Of a stretch of DNA of 64,000 nt, positions 61,675 through 64,000 are shown in pieces. A program made the position numbers and the translations under genes. Every line of letters starts with the position of its first letter. Within the stretch, counting starts at the first letter, position 1. The DNA is from an uncultured Gellertiella sp. (GTDB lineage: Bacteria > Pseudomonadota > Alphaproteobacteria > Rhizobiales > Rhizobiaceae). The notes under the pieces were generated by a model. The model was not told the DNA's origin. It made no database searches and saw nothing but the letters and a program-made list of their open reading frames with translations. The DNA lies in assembly GCF_963457605.1 (NCBI RefSeq), contig NZ_OY735139.1, positions 744,001 through 808,000 of the forward strand, written 5' to 3'.

Positions 61675-62958
61675 ATGCCCTCAGCCCCGACCATCGAACG
61701 TGCCGACACCCTGCCCTGGACCGCGCGCCCTGCCCACCGTCGCTGGCTGGAGAATGAGGCCGAGCGGCTGTTCACGCTGTTCGGTCCGCACACGATCCAC
61801 CCGCGCGGCGGCTTTCGCGAGCTGGACCCGCATGGCGCACTGCGGCTGGAGGATGACCCGGCACGCGGCGTCCACATGAGCGCCCGCATGGTCCACTGCG
61901 CGGTGATCGGCGCGCTGCGCGGACGACCGGGCCTCGACGGGATGATCGATCACGGGATGTGGTCGATCTGGAACCGGCACCGCGACCATGACCGGGGCGG
62001 CTATGTCTGGGCGATCAACAATGAGGGGGCGCAGGACAGCACCAGGCAGGGCTATGGCCATGCCTTCGTGCTGCTCGCCGCCTCGTCCGCCAGCCTCATC
62101 GGCCACCCCCTGGCGGGCAACATGCTGGCCGATGTCACCGAGGTGCTGGTGAGCCGTTTCTGGGAGGAACGCCACGGCGCGATTGCCGAGGAATTTACCG
62201 CCGACTGGGGGCCGATGGGTCCCTATCGCGGCCAGAATTCCAACATGCACCTGACCGAGGCGCTGATGGCCGCCTTCGAGGCAACCGGCGAGCGGGACTA
62301 TCTCGACAAGGCCGAGCGGATTGCCGAGCTGATCATCCGCTGCCACGCGGCGGCCTGCGGCTACCGGCTGCCGGAGCATTTCACCGAGGACTGGCAGGTC
62401 GACGAGGCCTATTCCGGCCACGAGATGTTTCGCCCTTCCGGCACCACGCCCGGCCATTCGCTGGAATGGGCGCGGCTGCTGCTGCAGCTCTGGGCACTGT
62501 CCGGCAAGAACCGCGACTGGATGGCCGAGGCCGCCCGCGCGCTGTTCTTCCAGGCGATGTCGCTTGGCTGGGACAAGGAGCACGGCGGCTTCCACTACAC
62601 GCTCGACTGGGAAAACCGCCCGTCGCGTCCGGTCAAGCTCTGGTGGCCGCTCGCCGAAGGGGCAGGCGCCAGCGCCGTTCTCAACCGGCATTTTCCCGGC
62701 GAGTTCCACGAACAGAGCTACCGCAAGATCTGGAACCGGATCGCCGCCTCCTTCATCGATACCGTCAATGGCGGCTGGCACGAGGAGCGCAGCGCCGACC
62801 TCAAACCGTCAAACCACCTTTTCCATGGCAAGGCGGATATCTACCACGCGCTGCAGGCCTGCCTGATCCCGCTCTACCCCGCCGAAGGCAGCCTGACCAG
62901 GATGATCATCGCCGAAAACGACGCGCTGGCGGCAGCTGCGGGCGAGCCCGCCCCGTGA
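61675..62958 (+). CDS. AGE-family sugar epimerase/isomerase
   Basis: A 427-residue (alpha/alpha)6-barrel protein of the N-acylglucosamine 2-epimerase superfamily, closest in layout to mannose/sulfoquinovose-type aldose-ketose isomerases (YihS group): NSNMHLTEALMAAFEATGE, the active-site histidines in FRPSGTTPGHSLEWARLL and GKADIYHALQACL. It likely interconverts mannose and fructose or a related sugar. It stands alone, 164 bases after the ACT gene on the opposite strand. Confidence 0.87.
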   Translation: MPSAPTIERADTLPWTARPAHRRWLENEAERLFTLFGPHTIHPRGGFRELDPHGALRLEDDPARGVHMSARMVHCAVIGALRGRPGLDGMIDHGMWSIWNRHRDHDRGGYVWAINNEGAQDSTRQGYGHAFVLLAASSASLIGHPLAGNMLADVTEVLVSRFWEERHGAIAEEFTADWGPMGPYRGQNSNMHLTEALMAAFEATGERDYLDKAERIAELIIRCHAAACGYRLPEHFTEDWQVDEAYSGHEMFRPSGTTPGHSLEWARLLLQLWALSGKNRDWMAEAARALFFQAMSLGWDKEHGGFHYTLDWENRPSRPVKLWWPLAEGAGASAVLNRHFPGEFHEQSYRKIWNRIAASFIDTVNGGWHEERSADLKPSNHLFHGKADIYHALQACLIPLYPAEGSLTRMIIAENDALAAAAGEPAP

Positions 62959-62967
62959 CGGGGCCGA

Positions 62968-63465
62968 TCAGGCCTCCGGCAGGCGCAGGGCGATCGGATC
63001 CTGCTTGAGGAAGATCGCCAGCGCCTCCACCACCAGATTGTGGTCGTCGCGCTGCGGCAGTCCGGACACGGTGACGGCACCGATGCAGCCGGTGCCCTTG
63101 ACATGGATCGGGAAACTGCCGCCATGCGGGGCATAGTCGGCGCCGGGCAGGCCATATTTCTGCTCCACCGTCACCCCCTGGCGGGCAAGCTGCAATCCGA
63201 TGGCATAGCTGCTCTTCAGGAAGCGCAGCACCAGGTTCTGCTTGCGCCGGACCCAGTTGGCATTGTCGCGGGTCGAGCCCGGCAGCGCGGCATAGAAGGC
63301 GGGCATCGCATGCAGGGTGATGTCGATGACGACAGGCAGCTTGCGCGACGCCGCCATCTTGTGCAGCATCGAGCCCAGCTCGAAGGCCATGTCGAGATTG
63401 AAGCGGTCGAAGCACAGTTCCGCCTCCTGCCGCGCGATGCATTCGAGATCCCTGTCGATGGTCAT
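62968..63465 (-). CDS. Heme-degrading-domain protein (UPF0303, GlcG/HbpS-like)
   Basis: A 165-residue protein of the UPF0303 branch of the GlcG/HbpS superfamily: VVIDITLHAMPAFYAALPGS, NANWVRRKQNLVLRFLKSSY, and YAPHGGSFPIHVKGTGCIGAVTVSGLPQRDDH. HbpS-like proteins bind heme; GlcG occurs in glycolate operons. The start at 63465 follows GGGGGA. It lies convergent with the AGE-family gene, ten bases away. Confidence 0.85.
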   Translation of the reverse strand: MTIDRDLECIARQEAELCFDRFNLDMAFELGSMLHKMAASRKLPVVIDITLHAMPAFYAALPGSTRDNANWVRRKQNLVLRFLKSSYAIGLQLARQGVTVEQKYGLPGADYAPHGGSFPIHVKGTGCIGAVTVSGLPQRDDHNLVVEALAIFLKQDPIALRLPEA

Positions 63466-63538
63466 GTCGCTGTTCCCCCTGTTCGGTGACCAGAATGGGC
63501 CATGGATCGCGCGCGGGAAAGCCCCCGGTGCGGACTTT

Positions 63539-63973
63539 TCACAGGCTTGGCGCGCCGGGTTCGATCTTGAACACGGCATCGCCGACAAAGACGATGATGT
63601 AGCCGCCGCTTTCTTCCGCCGCCGCTGCCCATTGCCGGAACTGGCCGGCATGCGGTTCCCTCGTCCAGGCATCGGGAAAGGCCGGGTCGACCAGCACCGT
63701 CATCTGCTGGCCCTGGCCGTAGATCATCATCCCGGCCTTTGCCGGTTCCCATTCCGGCCCCAGCTCCGGGCTGGTCTTCCACAGGCAGAGGAAATCTCGG
63801 CAAAGCTTTGGCCGGGTTGCATAAATGCGGCAACCCTCCCCCTCCACGCAATGCTGGCAGAAGACATTGGCGGGCTTGTCGAAGGCCTCGATCTCCGGCA
63901 GGTGGCAGCAGAGCGTGCAGCTGCCGCAGGCGCGATCCGGAATTGGGATTGGCGAAACATCATGGTCCGTCAT
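63539..63973 (-). CDS. YkgJ-like cysteine-cluster protein
   Basis: A 144-residue protein with the YkgJ/CxxCxxCC pattern: CGSCTLCCHLPEI, then CQHCVEGEGCRIYATRPKLCRDFLCLW. The eight or more cysteines are spaced to bind zinc or an iron-sulfur cluster. Proteins of this family are widespread and uncharacterised. The gene is the last complete one, 74 bases upstream of the heme-domain gene on the same strand, and the window ends 27 bases beyond its start. Confidence 0.85.
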   Translation of the reverse strand: MTDHDVSPIPIPDRACGSCTLCCHLPEIEAFDKPANVFCQHCVEGEGCRIYATRPKLCRDFLCLWKTSPELGPEWEPAKAGMMIYGQGQQMTVLVDPAFPDAWTREPHAGQFRQWAAAAEESGGYIIVFVGDAVFKIEPGAPSL

Positions 63974-64000
63974 GCCGGGCTCACGTGCCGCAGAAGGTGC

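Noticed and set aside
1-64000. CRISPR array, prophage or integrative element
   Set aside because: No regularly spaced direct repeats, integrases, transposases or phage structural genes were seen; the repeats present are hairpin elements.

Overview
The window is a chromosomal segment (about 60% GC or higher, dense coding) of an alphaproteobacterium of the Rhizobiales, most likely a Rhizobiaceae member (Rhizobium/Agrobacterium-like). The main evidence is the syntenic block ispDF | dusB-ntrB-ntrC-ntrY-ntrX-dat-hfq-hflX, which is typical of that order, together with a fused ispDF, a MetF/ArsR-methyltransferase pair, a cysG-DUF2849-cysI-DUF934 sulfite operon and mosaic intergenic repeats resembling the RIME elements of rhizobia.

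Layout. 1-5 kb: tail of a lytic transglycosylase, a DMT exporter, a 25-aa membrane peptide, metF with its ArsR-methyltransferase regulator, and fpr. 5-9 kb: assimilatory sulfite reduction and siroheme synthesis. 9-24 kb: housekeeping and nitrogen-control core (deaminase, mazG, hflX, hfq, aminotransferase, ntrX/Y/C/B, dusB, ispDF, cinA). ntrX carries a one-base frameshift. 24-36 kb: ettA, a lysophospholipase-like hydrolase, a second DMT protein, a CoA-transferase/ThDP-enzyme pair, small metabolic genes, an L,D-transpeptidase and a ParA/VirC1-like ATPase. 36-48 kb: two divergent units around an RpiR regulator. One holds a deformylase-family amidohydrolase, permease, glutamine-synthetase-like ligase, ALDH and Fe-ADH; the other holds RpiR and a four-gene ABC importer. 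Together they look like a gamma-glutamylation route for an amine or amino alcohol. 48-56 kb: a gamma-butyrobetaine/carnitine to glycine-betaine pathway under a GlxA/CdhR-type regulator. 56-64 kb: ParB-like protein, SulP transporter, CocE/NonD hydrolase, ACT protein, AGE-family isomerase, heme-degrading-domain protein and a cysteine-cluster protein.

Structure beyond the genes. Two repeat families stand out. (1) A mosaic hairpin element with CTAGAGTYTGTCAGG ends occurs at six places in different module combinations. At four of them its terminal TAG is the stop codon of the neighbouring reading frame, and at one locus two copies bracket a membrane-protein fragment that has lost its N-terminus. 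(2) A 267-269 bp element occurs twice; each copy has about 32-bp terminal inverted repeats, and the two copies differ by compensated changes on both arms, so the fold has been maintained. One copy touches the 5' end of the SulP gene. Other observations are a likely sRNA with promoter and terminator between dusB and ispDF, a 24-bp tandem array of FNR/FixK-like boxes upstream of fpr, a nested palindrome between the RpiR-divergent units, and a perfect 16-bp palindrome in front of the ArsR-methyltransferase/metF pair. I saw no CRISPR array, rRNA, tRNA, prophage or complete insertion sequence.
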